A stretch of 64,000 bases of DNA from Struthidea cinerea (taxonomy: Eukaryota; Chordata; Aves; Passeriformes; Corcoracidae). The first letter of the stretch is position 1. The number at the start of each line of letters is the position of its first letter. A program made the position numbers and the translations under genes. The stretch is taken from positions 2,928,322 through 2,992,321 of the forward strand of contig VZTI01004088.1 in the NCBI GenBank assembly GCA_013397865.1, given 5' to 3'. A model generated the notes under the pieces. The model worked only from the letters and a program-made list of their open reading frames with translations. It had not been told where the DNA came from and did no database searches. Positions 48,947-60,738 of the stretch are shown one piece after another.

Positions 48947-49228
48947 CATCGCAACATCGCTTTCGTGGGATGCAGCATGCAATGCTTATGCCTTTGCAAG
49001 GCCTTTTCTCTGGGCAGCCCAGGTGGGTGAGTTTATCCTCCCTTGGAATAGCAGCAAGCCCGGAGAGCAGCCTGCTCTTCTCTTCTGGATCACTGATGCA
49101 TGCGCTGTTTCTGAAATGAAGTCCTTGGCCCCACAGCTCCCTTCGTTGCCTCATTTCACCCACCTTGCATACTCCGTGTGTGTGCTTCAAAAGTTTACCA
49201 CCTCCTGCGCCTTGGTGGGGTTCGGGGA

Positions 49229-49328
49229 TTATACGACCGCATTGTTATCAACTGTTTTGTTGTTTTGGGAGGAGGTCATTGCATATTCGGACCGACTGGT
49301 TCCGTTCTCTTCTTTTCTCATTGGTTTC
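49229..49328 (-). CDS. PRIMA1: PRIMA1 last coding exon (cytoplasmic tail) with stop codon
   Basis: PRIMA1 is a small single-pass membrane protein that anchors acetylcholinesterase tetramers to neuronal membranes through an extracellular proline-rich segment. This exon encodes only its cytoplasmic tail. On the minus strand an acceptor (acccaag) is followed by one base that completes an arginine codon, then 32 codons and a TAA stop at 49229-49231. The product reads KPMRKEENGTS, then SEYAMTSSQNNK, then TVDNNAVV. The human tail, as I know it, has the same order, with KPLRK, ENGTS, EY-MS-SQ-NK and a final NNAVV. Relative to it there is one residue fewer before NNAVV and several substitutions. The pyrimidine tract at the acceptor is weak. 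The frame stays closed to any longer coding use, so it was found by the tail motif rather than by length. Exons for the signal peptide, proline-rich and membrane segments are not in the window. Confidence 0.92.
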
Positions 49329-52141
49329 CTTGGGTGATCCCAGGTTCAGTGATGTACAGGCAGGGTGGGGAGAGAAGAAAGAACAGAGATAAGTATCTTC
49401 TTTGTCAATACAGACTGAAAGCGAGGAAATGTAAGGTACATAATAGTACTGAACTTTTCCTGCCTATTTTTTTCTTTCTGAACACAGGCCAAACCAGCAG
49501 TTAAATTCTGTCAAGCATCATAGTCCACCTGGAAGGTGAGAGGTCTGATCCTAAGGTCTCATGATGTGCTGTTGGTGTCCCCATGTTAGTCTGTTAATGG
49601 ATACAGGTGTACCCGTTGCATGAGATGAAGGCTGCTGGAAGGAGTGCCCTCCACTGCCACCTTCATCTCTGCAACACAGGCTGGGATGCTGGGCTGGGTG
49701 CTGGGCTGGGCTCTGCCTCGGGGTAGTCATGACCTTTCTCCTCAGAGTGTCACATCATTTGAACTGGGATGATGACCAGTCATGTCCACCAAGGACCCAA
49801 CTCCCTCACCATTCACCATGAAACCACCGTGTTCGGTCACTAGGAGTGGACTCATCTGACCAGTGCAGACATGTACACCTGTGGTGACCACCCCAGAAAA
49901 TCTCCACAGCCAATGGAGAGAAACAGGTACTTATAAAACACAGTTCAGAACAGCTTGAAGTGGATACCCAAAATACGTCAGATGCTTTGTGCCCAAGGCA
50001 TCTGTGTTCCCCTGTACTGTCTGTAAAGGCAGGCTAGTCTGCTGCCCAGATACAGGTGTCTGCGTTCTGGGTGCCTGAGTTAGTGACTGAAACATGGTGC
50101 CTGCTGTGACCTACCAGACTTCCAGCACCAATCGCCCTTCTTGTTTTGTTTAGTGGACACTCATACTGTTTGGTAAGACAGACCAGGATCACCAGTGTTA
50201 ATTGTGAGACAATTCAGGAAATGCTCAACAAGTGCAGAAAACTATCAAGCATCTGTACATCACAGAGCAAAATCATTTACTTAGGACTTTATAGTTACTC
50301 TGAAAAGGGAGACCTCAGACTAAGTCCTGCAACAGACCATGTTCCATCTTGTAACTTCCTCCCACAACTTCCCTTCTCAAAAGAGGCTTAATTGAAGCTT
50401 TAAACATAAGAGGAGGGAAAAGCTTTGTGCTTTCCACACAGATATTCCAGACATGAGTGTCTTGAGTTTAAGGTGCTGCTGAGGGCAAAAAGAGGATTAG
50501 ATACATGTATTACAACAGTCAGTCTGTGCAACTGCTCTTGTCAACATTTAACAGAACAAACAACAATTAATAAAAAATGGTTAATGACATTTAATTTCAG
50601 CAAAGTATTAATGAAAGATTTATGGAGAGTGACTACAGGTAGGTAAATTTGTTTGCTTGCAATCTCAAAGAAAATACTTCTGATTGTGATATTTTGTGCC
50701 TCTACCTGGTAAGAGTTACAGCTTGTTAATATTAGCCATGATTCCAGCTGTTAGAGAATGGAAATGGAAGGGGAGACTAAGAGTTGTTGAGACCAAGGGG
50801 TTTGATGAACCGTTTTTCAGTGCTCAACATGCAGTGCCTGTCTGCATCAGACACGAGGTCATGTGGAGTTTTCTTCTCTGACACTGTAAAGCATCCATCC
50901 ACCGCGCCACACCCCTGACAGGAGAAATGGAGAATCTGATGGCAACGCTTATTTTTTTCAGGGCAGGAAAAATGGCGTGGCTGTCTAAACTTCTCTGCTG
51001 CTTTCAAAAACTCTTTTGTTTTTCTTTTCTCCCAGTTCCAAACCTATCAATGGTTAAAAAATGAAGACATTTTGGCCATTTCTACTTGCAGTTTTTCTCC
51101 TATTTATCGTTCTTTCTTTGGTCTCCTATGTTTCTGCACCTCTCCAGTTCCATTTTCTTTCCCTGTCTAGATTTCCTCTTCCTTCTTTATGTTAAAAAAT
51201 GCCTTCCTCTCATTTTTATCTACATTTTTATGTTTTCTAGTAGTGATTTTAAGATGGACTGCTTCAGTTGTCCTGAAATTTGCACTTTCCCCTCCCCAGG
51301 CTGTTGTCCCAGCACAGACCTGGGTGGATTGGAGGCTCTCCTCTGATGGTGAGATCTCTCTGCAGACCCTGCTGGACAGGTTGCCAGGGATATCACACCA
51401 CTGGCACTTGCATGCAATGGAAGGGGATTTTTTCAGAGCCTGCAAATAGGGGAATGGAGATTTTTTCAAGGTTCTGCTTCTGCCTTATCAATTGTGCAGG
51501 GTTAGTGCTAGCAAAACAGAGCAGTTATTTTCTTGAGTCTCAGTGAAAAGAATATTGTCAGATGCAAAAGTTCAGGCTTGGAGACTACTCTGTTTAACTC
51601 CGTCTCTCAATTTGTTTTCAAATGCACAACAGCCAGGGATTTGGGGCCACACTTGCCCCAGTTACACCATTTGAATCACTGGCTTGGCACACTGGTATGC
51701 ACTTGTCACTGTGATTAAACTGACCCATGTATTTTGATATACAAGGTCATTTTGGCTTGTTGTGATTTTTTAAGTGTCCTCTGGCATTAGGGCATTGGCT
51801 CTCTGTGTGCCACTAGCTCTGTGCCGCTAACCTTTTACTCCAATTTTTGTTGACTGTTGAGATCCAAGCATGCAAATTTTCCTCTTGCACACCAAGGGGA
51901 ACCCTTTTATCCTATTTTCTGCCTAATAAGCTAAATTATGCATGATCTTCCAAAGTGTGATACTCCAAGGCCCCTTTCAGATGATAAGCTATGGCCGTGC
52001 ATTTATGCATTTCCATTCCAGGGTTGCTCTTCATTGGTTAAAGGGATGTTTCAAATTAGTGAGGAAACGAGTAGGGAACTACTCATATCCATGACATACT
52101 CACTTGGTGGCAGGCGAAACAGGCTTTTCGCTAATAAGCGG

Positions 52142-52152
52142 TTTGCATTGTT
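52142..52152 (+). promoter_or_regulatory. Overlapping POU/SOX-like site
   Basis: tttgcattgtt combines a TTTGCAT POU half-site with a CATTGTT SOX core sharing three bases. It sits in an AT-rich intronic stretch of PRIMA1. It is motif-level evidence only. Confidence 0.2.
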
Positions 52153-55100
52153 TTACAGTATAATTTGCTATACATTGTTTAGCAAACAAATTGGGTCTTC
52201 ATGCCAAACATCTGTGAATGAAACTCTGGCCATGCAACTCTGTACAGCTTAGCACACGCCTGAAATGATGCCTCAGAATCCATAATGACCTCTCCACCAT
52301 GCATGCATTAACTTGCTCGAGTCCTAAAATCAAGAAAGCATCGAACAGCCATTTAATAGTGTATTTCACATGTCAAGCTTAAATTTCAGATGAGGTTCTG
52401 ATCACATTATAAATCTCAGTTATCAAAGAATTTCATATTGGCTCATCATACTGGCTTGTACCAATCCTCTGCAAAGTCCTGGGTAAAGGTCAATGTACCG
52501 ATGCACATTCAAACATAATTTTTATGTTCTGTGTTGAGAAAATTTTTTAGAGGAAACATAGTTTTTGGCCCTTTATCACGTCTAGTCACAAAACTTAGTT
52601 GGTATATTTGACAAAACCCTCCTTGCCAGCTTTGGCTACTGTGTAAATTTGGCACAAACCTACTGTTTGTAAGGCAATTGTGTGGTAGAGTACTAGGAGA
52701 GAGCTTCACCTCGTTTCCCACTTGCACACACTTCAGAAAATTTCTATCTGTGACTACTCAGACAAAATCAACTAAAACCAGGGCAGACTATTCATTTAAT
52801 CATGACTTTATCATGCCTCATTATAGGCTTAAAGAAGCGTTGAGAAGAGTAAGATCACTTAGACATGGGAATAGCAGTTTTGTCCAGAACAGTAAACTGC
52901 AAGAGAGTTTAAAACTCACAGTGTGAACTACATTTCATACACTTATGGGTGCTTCATGCTTCAAAAGGATGAGAGTTTAGAATAAAACCTGATTTCGTAA
53001 AACAACCTGACTGTTGCAAACCTGTTTCTACTGCCTACCTCCACAGCAATGTCTCAACAGTGCCAGCACATCAAGGCCAGCATCTGGGAAGGCTGGGCTC
53101 CAAGGAAATCCAATCAAGCTACAAAGGGATGACCTTGGGCTGGCAGCAGAGACATGACAGGATCTCAAATTCACGTCCTTCTGGGGTTCCCATACCCAAC
53201 TCAGCACTGCCAGGAGACACCTGTCTCCACTTGGGGATTTGCTGCCCTAGATTATTCTCTGGGGAAATACATATCCTATTCTTTCCAAACAGGAATAGAG
53301 TGTCATTCTTCTTTTCAAATATAGTTAGAGGAGGAAAGACTGTTTTTTTGGTGTCCATTGTAGGAGGGAATGACCAGGGCTCAGAAGACCAAGTGAAACT
53401 TCACTCTTTGTGAGCAGTGGTACAAAATTGTAAACTGTAGAAGCCACCTGCAAAAATCTCTCTATATATACATATATACATGAAAGATTGCAGTGTACAG
53501 GTATCAGTATCAAATGACAGAGATTTTACCAAAGCTGAACGCTATGAGGCATCTCCGTACTGTCTTTGCACAGCTGTACCTGTGCCAGTGCACAAGGTAC
53601 CCATGCCAAAAATCCCTGCATGTTTTCAGTTCCTCTCAGGAAGGTGCTTTCAGTAGCATGTAAAGAACTTGTCTCTCTCCTCATTGCTATTTCACCCCTG
53701 AACAAAGCCCTCTGGGCAGCCCCATTTGGCAGCCCCACTTGTGGTGCTGGCCTGCGCTGGGTTGAGTGTGTGCCTGCTGATCCCTGGGGCAAAGTGGCTG
53801 AAGGGAGGAGGCAAATCAGAGAGCTGTTTCACTTACACATGCAATGATTTCAAAGCTCTTCTCCATAATGATATTTCATTAGCTATCAACACATAAAAGA
53901 CAATGATTTTCAATAAAATTTGGTCTCATACAACACATCCATTTGCTTCATAGGCTTTGTCTAGCCTCAGGGGACATATAAATAGAAACACCCAGAAATA
54001 TCCAAGCTACCTTACCAGTAGAGATCAAGCTGCAGTGGCATCTTCCTGGGTTACAAAAAATTGTCCAAGAATCAGGGTAAATATCTGTGTAGTTTATTTT
54101 CACTCAGTTTTATCTCCAGGGCTAGGATGCTAGCAGTACCTGTTTAGAGCTCTTGGCTAGGCTTCACTGCTGGAAGCCCAGACAAGATGATGTGTGGGCT
54201 GTAGTCACATTTCAAATACATCCTTATTTAGCAGACAGGAATGGAAGAATAAATTTTGTAATGTTAGTCAATTACTAGACCATCAATCTGCATAATCTGA
54301 ATGTTTATAAGAACATAAAGAACATGAATGGAGGCTATTTACGTCTCAGTACTGGGGCCGTTCATCCAACAACTGTTTGGTTCATGCTGGCCATCAGTCA
54401 TCAGAGGTGAATCACTTTCCACAAGAGCAACTGGTGGGAGAAGAGAAGTTGCTTTCTAAGACTGGTTTGTGAACAGGTCTCCTGCTAGAGGAGATCAGTG
54501 CACTGACAACAGTTGCTTTCAGGGACAGAGGCACTAAATTTGTGTGCAGCCACACACAAGGAGCCTTGCTGGCCAGCCTGGTGCTATGGCTCAGACATAT
54601 GGGGCTCATGTTGGAGGAGGACACTTCCCTGGTGAAAGCCTTCAGAATCATGCAAGGAGTCACATTCTGACCTCTACCCTTAACTGTCTCAGAGAGACAA
54701 GAAAAAATCAGTCTGGATATATTTAATTTGACAATGTAAAGATAGAAGTCGAAGAAGAAACCCTAATGATGAAAATTCTCGGGAACCTTAGTTTTTCTCT
54801 ATTAAATTAGTTAATGGCCATATGTGGACCATCTATCTGTCCAGAAAACAGGCAGTACACTATTCATTACTCGTAGGAAGAGGTTACTTGGCTCTACTAC
54901 CTCCCACATACAAAGCAAATGTTTTACAGTTATAATAAAAAGCAGCTCCATCTGGACAACTTCTAGCAGCACACTCACTACTGCTGAGTGTTTGTCTCCC
55001 AAGGCTTTTACATGTATCCCCCATATTCCCATCTCCACTCAGGTAAGTTAGATAGTCCAGCATCTAAAAGACCAACAAACAGTCTTGTCCCAGTGTTTAT

Positions 55101-56527
55101 TACTTTTTATCATAATATATGGTGTTTTTTACTTACTCTTCTAAACTAGAACGTGTTATAGGTATCTTGCATGATATTACCTGCAGCATTTGGAAAGACT
55201 ATGTATAGGGGGTGTTTTTCAGTTTTAGACATTTGATGGCGTTCTCCTTCCTCAAGCTGCATTGCCCCGTTTCTCCTTATGAAAACAAATAAAAAGTCTT
55301 TCGTGAATCAGAAAAGGCCATTCTTTCCCTAGAGACCTTTGAGTACTTCAGTCTTAGCCAAACAGAACCAGTGGTCAGATGATAAGTAGTATTTACAAGA
55401 GCAAGTAATCATACAATTTTTAACATCTTCAGACCTTTTCTGTCTGCCTCGTGTGGAGAAGGGGAGAGGATCTGTGTAAGTGCTCTGCATAGTGCTAGGA
55501 CAAATACGCAAAAGCAGAAAGTCTCTTTCACAGCTCTGGAAATCACATTGCAGGATAGCTTAACGTAACTCCAAGATACCACCTCCCAGGGAGAGCTTCT
55601 TCTTCTCTGACTGTTCACGTGAGCATTTTGAAGCCTGCGATTTACAGCGAACTCGGCTCTGCCTCACTGCCAATTTTAGCTGACCAGTTTCTGGAGTATA
55701 TTTAAGCAAGCCCTGCTGGCATGTGGGCGATTTCTGTTTCGGAATGGTTCACACTGAAATTCCCCTCTCTGTGCATGGATTGAGCCTTTGCTGAGTTCTT
55801 CTCCCAGGGAAAAAAAAAATCCATACTGCTCTGCAGCAATTCATCAGCACTCAGAGGTTCCCTGAGCTGGTGCACTCGGGCTGCAGAGCGTGGGGGGCAG
55901 ATCTCTTTCTGCAGAACTGCACCTCTCTCAGCCTGCTGAAGTCACTCTGGGTATGTCTAAAGGGAGGATTTGAACTGTTCAGATTGCAAGTAATTGCAGT
56001 ATATTGCTGAGCCGCATGTGAAATTTAAGAAGTGAAGTTTAGTCTTCATTTATTTTCAGCAGTGCAAAGTCAGAGTAATTCCACAGACTTTGTTGGATTT
56101 GAGGAGGATTTGTTCTGATGTTACGCAGGAAGAAGATCTGTCCCTGGGAGACAAAGGTGATGGATGCAATCCCATTTCCTACTAAGTCTTCAATTAAGCT
56201 AACTTCAGAATTATGTTCCTACATGAAACCAATCTTAAGGAAGTGAAGCAGCTTTATTATTAGGATACCGGACAATTAACCAACATAATTGATAGAAGTA
56301 CTTTCAGTGACCCCTCACATAATAACCCATTCTTCGCATTCCCTCTAATGATCTTTAAAAGGTTTTATTGACTGGAGGGATATTACAGCTGACATTATTT
56401 GTTCTCAGTGTAGAACACACTGTCAATATGTTTTGATTATAAAAGGAGAAAAATGAATGGGACTAATGTAAAAAAATGAACTCATGATGCCAGCTTCTTA
56501 GCCTGGCAAAAAGCTACTAAACAAAAA

Positions 56528-56556
56528 TATAAAAAAAAAAAGAAAAAAAAAAAAGA
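56528..56556 (+). repeat. A-rich low-complexity tract
   Basis: Runs of A are interrupted by single G bases, within the PRIMA1 intron. There is no SINE body to the left that would make it a retroposon tail. Confidence 0.85.
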
Positions 56557-59500
56557 GACACTAAATGCATGGAATAAATGCACCTTTGAACAAAGCCAAA
56601 ACATGTCTGGAGGATGATCATGGCCGTGGCCATGCCTGGCAGTGGACTATGCACTGGCAGTGCCCTTTGGGGATGAGCTGGGCACACTCCTGCTCCTCAA
56701 AGGCCTGTCCTGTGCAGCGCAGTGCAGGCAGCTAAGGCACAGTCATGGAGCTCAGTTCATGGCTCACCACGCTCTGCTACGCAACACAGACGCAGCCTGG
56801 GATTGGAAATATTTATGCTCCACCCAGAAAATGGGATTATTTGTAACTCTACTGCATTAGGCACGATCTGCCCCCACAAAACTGGTGCTGGCATGAGAGC
56901 AACAAACTTATCTACCACTCTGTAATACAAAAACACCAGTGGAAGCCCAAACCTACATCTCTCTCTTAGTTCTTTAAAATTCTCTAGACCTTCTGGAACA
57001 GATTGAACCACTATTCAATGCTTGCTATCTTCCAAGTGCTTAACATTAACTAGGAAAACTGGAGAAACATTAGAAGGTATCCTTACAAAAAGATATCCAT
57101 ATTGGAAGGGAAAGTGGAGGAGGAAAAAGGAACAGGAATCCCCTACCGTGTTCGCAAAATGAATGGCTGTTGGTGCCTGTGCTCTGGGTCAGGGTGGGCA
57201 TCAGTACTAGAAAAATGTGGGGTTGGAATAGTAAGGGAGAGAAAGAGGAGATGAGTAAGGGCTGCTCTTCACTGCACTCTTGCTCTCTCTCAAGGACAGT
57301 ATGTCTCTCACCAGTCAAGTGGCTGTAGATGCTGCCATTTTAGGCAATGGACTTTTTCATCCCCCAAATTATGCTACTTTGTGTCCAGATTTGCTGAATG
57401 CAGATAACTACCTTGCCATTTAATCACTGTCAAACATAGGAAACAACTTGAATGATGGACTTGATCCATACAGAAGAACGAGGCTACTGCTATTTCACAG
57501 AATCATTTAAATATGATTTCACAACGTTATTTAAATAGTATGATTAATTTCTGTGCAGATGAACAAAAATTCTCTACAGATTTTCTGTTACAGAAATGTC
57601 TTTGAAAGAAGAATGTCTGCAACACAAATAAATGCAAGGAGCTGAGAAGAAAATTAAAACTCGTAAAATTAACTGACCTTTGCAGCTATGTAGATCACTC
57701 TGCATTTGAGGCAATCTGTCTCTGCCTTCAACCAGACTGAGACCACTGATTTTCATGCAGCAGCTTCTGGCTTTCTCCACTCACAGTGAAGAATCTGCAC
57801 AGCCAGACCCTGCTCTTTGAAGGATAAATGCAAACCAAATGTCCATGGATTGCACAGGATGGCCCCAGCCTTTCCATGCTCCAGGTGTGCTGTGCGGCAA
57901 GTCCATGAAGAGGCAAGTCCTGCTCACCTTGATGTCTATGCAAAGATTTGGTTTTGTGCAGTTTTAGACAACTGTAACTAGGGACAATTTCTGAGGAAGA
58001 ATTTGAGTTTAGCCAGTCGCCACACTGGCTTCTCAGGGCTCAGAGCAAGTGAAGGGAAGAACCTACAGTTCCAGCTGCTTGGGAGTATTAACATTTTTCA
58101 TAAGGTTTCATGCACTGCCTCAAAAAGCTAACACAAAAGGCAATGCAATTTCTGCACGTGGGTCCTCTTTTCATGGCCTCTTTCAAAGGCTGGAATGAGG
58201 AATGAGCCTATTTTCCCACTCTTACCTCGCATACAGCTGGGATGAGACTCTTTACATACACCTCTTTACACACATCACACCCCTCTGTCAGTGCTTCGCT
58301 CCATCACCTGGCATTAGCCTGGGGAGTGGGGCCTGTGGTGCTCACCCCCACAAACGCTCTCTGACATGGCTAATTAGCCAGCAGCTCTCCAAGACGGACA
58401 AACCAGTAGCATTGTTCTCCAGCCCAGCCACACCAGCGGGGCTGGCCATGTGCCTGCTGAGGGAGGGGATGCTGGAGTGAGAGCGAGGGAAGGGTGCAGT
58501 GGAGCAGATCACCCCAGCAGATGCCATCTTCTCCTATCCCCAGCTCTGCCCACGCTGACCTACTGCATGTCTCGCCTTCATGGCAAGGCTCTCCGAGCAG
58601 GGAGCTGTGTGCTGCTTAGCAACCCAGCAGCATGAAACATATTGAGCAGTCAGTACAGGGGTTGCAGAGAAGGAAGGACAGATGTAGCAGAAATCAGACC
58701 GTGCAGCCCCTCCAGCAGTGGCAGCCCAGGTCCAAGGGGCTCAAGTGTGGCTGTGATTGATGTGCACCCCATGAGTGTCACAGATATGCAGAGGGGGACC
58801 CTGTCTGCGCCTTGTCCCTCTGGACAATGTGGCTGTAGGGCAGTGAACAGCACAACAAGGGGTGTGAGATGTGATGTCCCTTCAGCTGGAACCCTCAAAA
58901 CCAGCTCCACTCAGCAGGAGCTGCAGTTGTTCAGCCAGTGGAGAAATCGGGCTTTACTGCTTTTACTCAAAATGCACTGCAAATCCTTTGCGGAAAGCAA
59001 AAGGGGGAATAAGGCCACCAAGAAGGTTTCTATGGGATTCTTTTTGTGCAGAGGGAATTTCTGGGTGATAAGGAGCTGGAATACAGATCTACAACCCCAC
59101 CCTACTACCATGGGTACAATTTTCTCTGAGTCATAAAAATATTGACCCAGGGACTGCAGGCTGCTGCTGCTGGGTTCTTGCAGGTTGTACAAACACAGTC
59201 CTGAGCTCAGATACTCCACATAATCAAGAGAAAAAGTTTCTTCAAATGTCTCTGCACACTGTGCTGGCTATGCCTCAGCCACAGCTGTGGCTATTCACTA
59301 ACAGGGTCAGCCACAAGCACCCTCACATCAGCTTGCAAAAACTATGACTGGCTTAAAATTAAATGAATGCCTAAGAAAATTTTATTTCTTTGTCTTTAGG
59401 AAAAAATGTAATAAAAACATCATGGTGAACCTGGCACCTCTCCTATATGTTTCAAAGCTCTAGTATCAACTTTTAGTTTCTATTTGTGTTGGGTTAAATC

Positions 59501-60589
59501 CGGAATGCTGCAACCAATATAATTAGACCAGCATGAGAATGATATTCTGTCACAAGTGTGTAAAATCCACCCATGAATATCAGAGTAGCACTGAGGCAGT
59601 AACTCTCAACAATACTTGGCTGTATGGGTCGACTTCTGCCCATCTGATGGAGCACCCTCATCTGCAGTAGAAAACAGAAGAAATGGCAAGTTTGTTTCTG
59701 GTGACACTGAAAAACTAATTTGTCACGGGACAGACTATAATTCTCTACAGATTTCTCTTGGCATCTTTGTCAATATATCAAAAATTAGGAGTGAACAAGT
59801 GCAAAATGATCCATAAGAAAGTATTCTGTGAAACACTTGGACCACTTGTTTTATGCTAAAGACTAAAGCCTCCTGGAGGCTTTCAGTGTTCCTGGCTATG
59901 AGAAACAGTGGGGCATTTTATCCATTTATGACCACAAACTTTCTCCCTAGCAGAATTTGTGAGTTTGTATAACTTAGAAGAGACAGCGAAGTCCTGCCCT
60001 ACAGCAGTTACAAACACACGTAGTACTTATAAAAATCCCAGACTGACAGCACTGGAGAGCAGATCCTTCTGCTTTTCTGACCAACACATTCTGCACAGAC
60101 AACAGCAAAACAAACTGTTCTGCACAGCAGTACCCATGTGGCTCAGCCATCTCTCCAAGTAAAAGGCTATTTTATCCACTTCAGTCATCAGCCCTTGAGC
60201 TGTCCAAGGAGCCTAACAAGTAGTTGCAATAATTTTGCTATTCTACTTAAAAAATGGTGCCAACCCGTCTTCATCTTGATGCACCTAAAAAACATCGGGC
60301 AGCACCAACTACCAGCCCCCTGTCCAAAACCCCCAATGATGTCACTGAATGAGCAGAATAAACACAGCAGAGCTCTGGCATCTCCAGTGGGCTTGGGTCA
60401 AGCTGTAAAGCTCTTCAACAGCTTGTCTCATAAACACCAACCTGGAAATTGTTGCACAACCAACATCCAGACTTCAATACCGTTTGGGAGAACAACTGAT
60501 TTTCCTTGTATTAGCCCACAGTTTTCATCAAGCAGGGCTACATTTAGTTTAGTAAATAGTGATAAATTTGAAAGAACACAAGAAAACCA

Positions 60590-60738
60590 ACAAAAACTCT
60601 CCATCCATGGAGACACTTAAAACCCAGCAGGATACAGACATAAGCAAGCTGCTCTAGCTGACTCTGTTAGAGCAGAAGTTTGGATTAGATGCTTTCAAAC
60701 TGTCCCTGCCAACCTGAACCACCCTGTAATTCTAAAAG
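60590..60738 (+). mobile_element. Old CR1 LINE 3' end (plus strand)
   Basis: The order tccatccatggagacactta, aaacccagcaggatacagac, gcaagctgctctagctgact, ctgttagagcagaagtttgg, attagatgctttcaaactgt, ccctgccaacctgaaccacc, ctgtaattct parallels the CR1 3' region, with its GGTTGGACTAGATGA block and its CCTTCCAACC block before ATTCTGTGATTCT. It is heavily mutated and lies in the PRIMA1 intron, antisense to the gene. Confidence 0.75.

Larger units (their letters stand above)
44855..49228 (-). other. PRIMA1: PRIMA1 3'UTR (inferred, about 4.4 kb)
   Basis: This runs leftward from the PRIMA1 stop codon to a minus-strand poly(A) signal at 44871-44876. The AT-rich texture with few CpGs over most of it fits a vertebrate 3'UTR. 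It includes an antisense MIR relic (46460-46605), a CpG cluster just to its left, a purine-rich tract near 48911-48946 and a coding-looking same-strand open frame at 47589-47837. Another minus-strand AATAAA at 47108-47113 could give a shorter form of about 2.1 kb. No intron is evident, but one cannot be excluded from sequence alone. Confidence 0.5.

Noticed and set aside
50777..51007. Cys/His-containing minus-strand frame considered as a zinc finger or PRIMA1 exon
   Set aside because: Cys and His spacing does not fit C2H2 or other finger types, and the PRIMA1 membrane or proline-rich motifs are absent.
54811..55038. Hydrophobic minus-strand frame considered as the PRIMA1 membrane exon
   Set aside because: It lacks the WWSGLVII and CYKAIK-type ends and an arginine-codon split matching the last exon. 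The hydrophobic run is interrupted.
58642..59136. Longest open frame in the window (164 codons, plus strand)
   Set aside because: There is no recognisable domain. It is Ser/Gly/Pro-rich at the start and arises in a locally GC-rich stretch. There is no splice or start context, and it lies antisense in the PRIMA1 intron. It is best explained as chance.
60138..60620. 160-codon plus-strand open frame
   Set aside because: Its right end overlaps an old CR1 3' end and the rest has no family motif. It is probably repeat-derived or chance.
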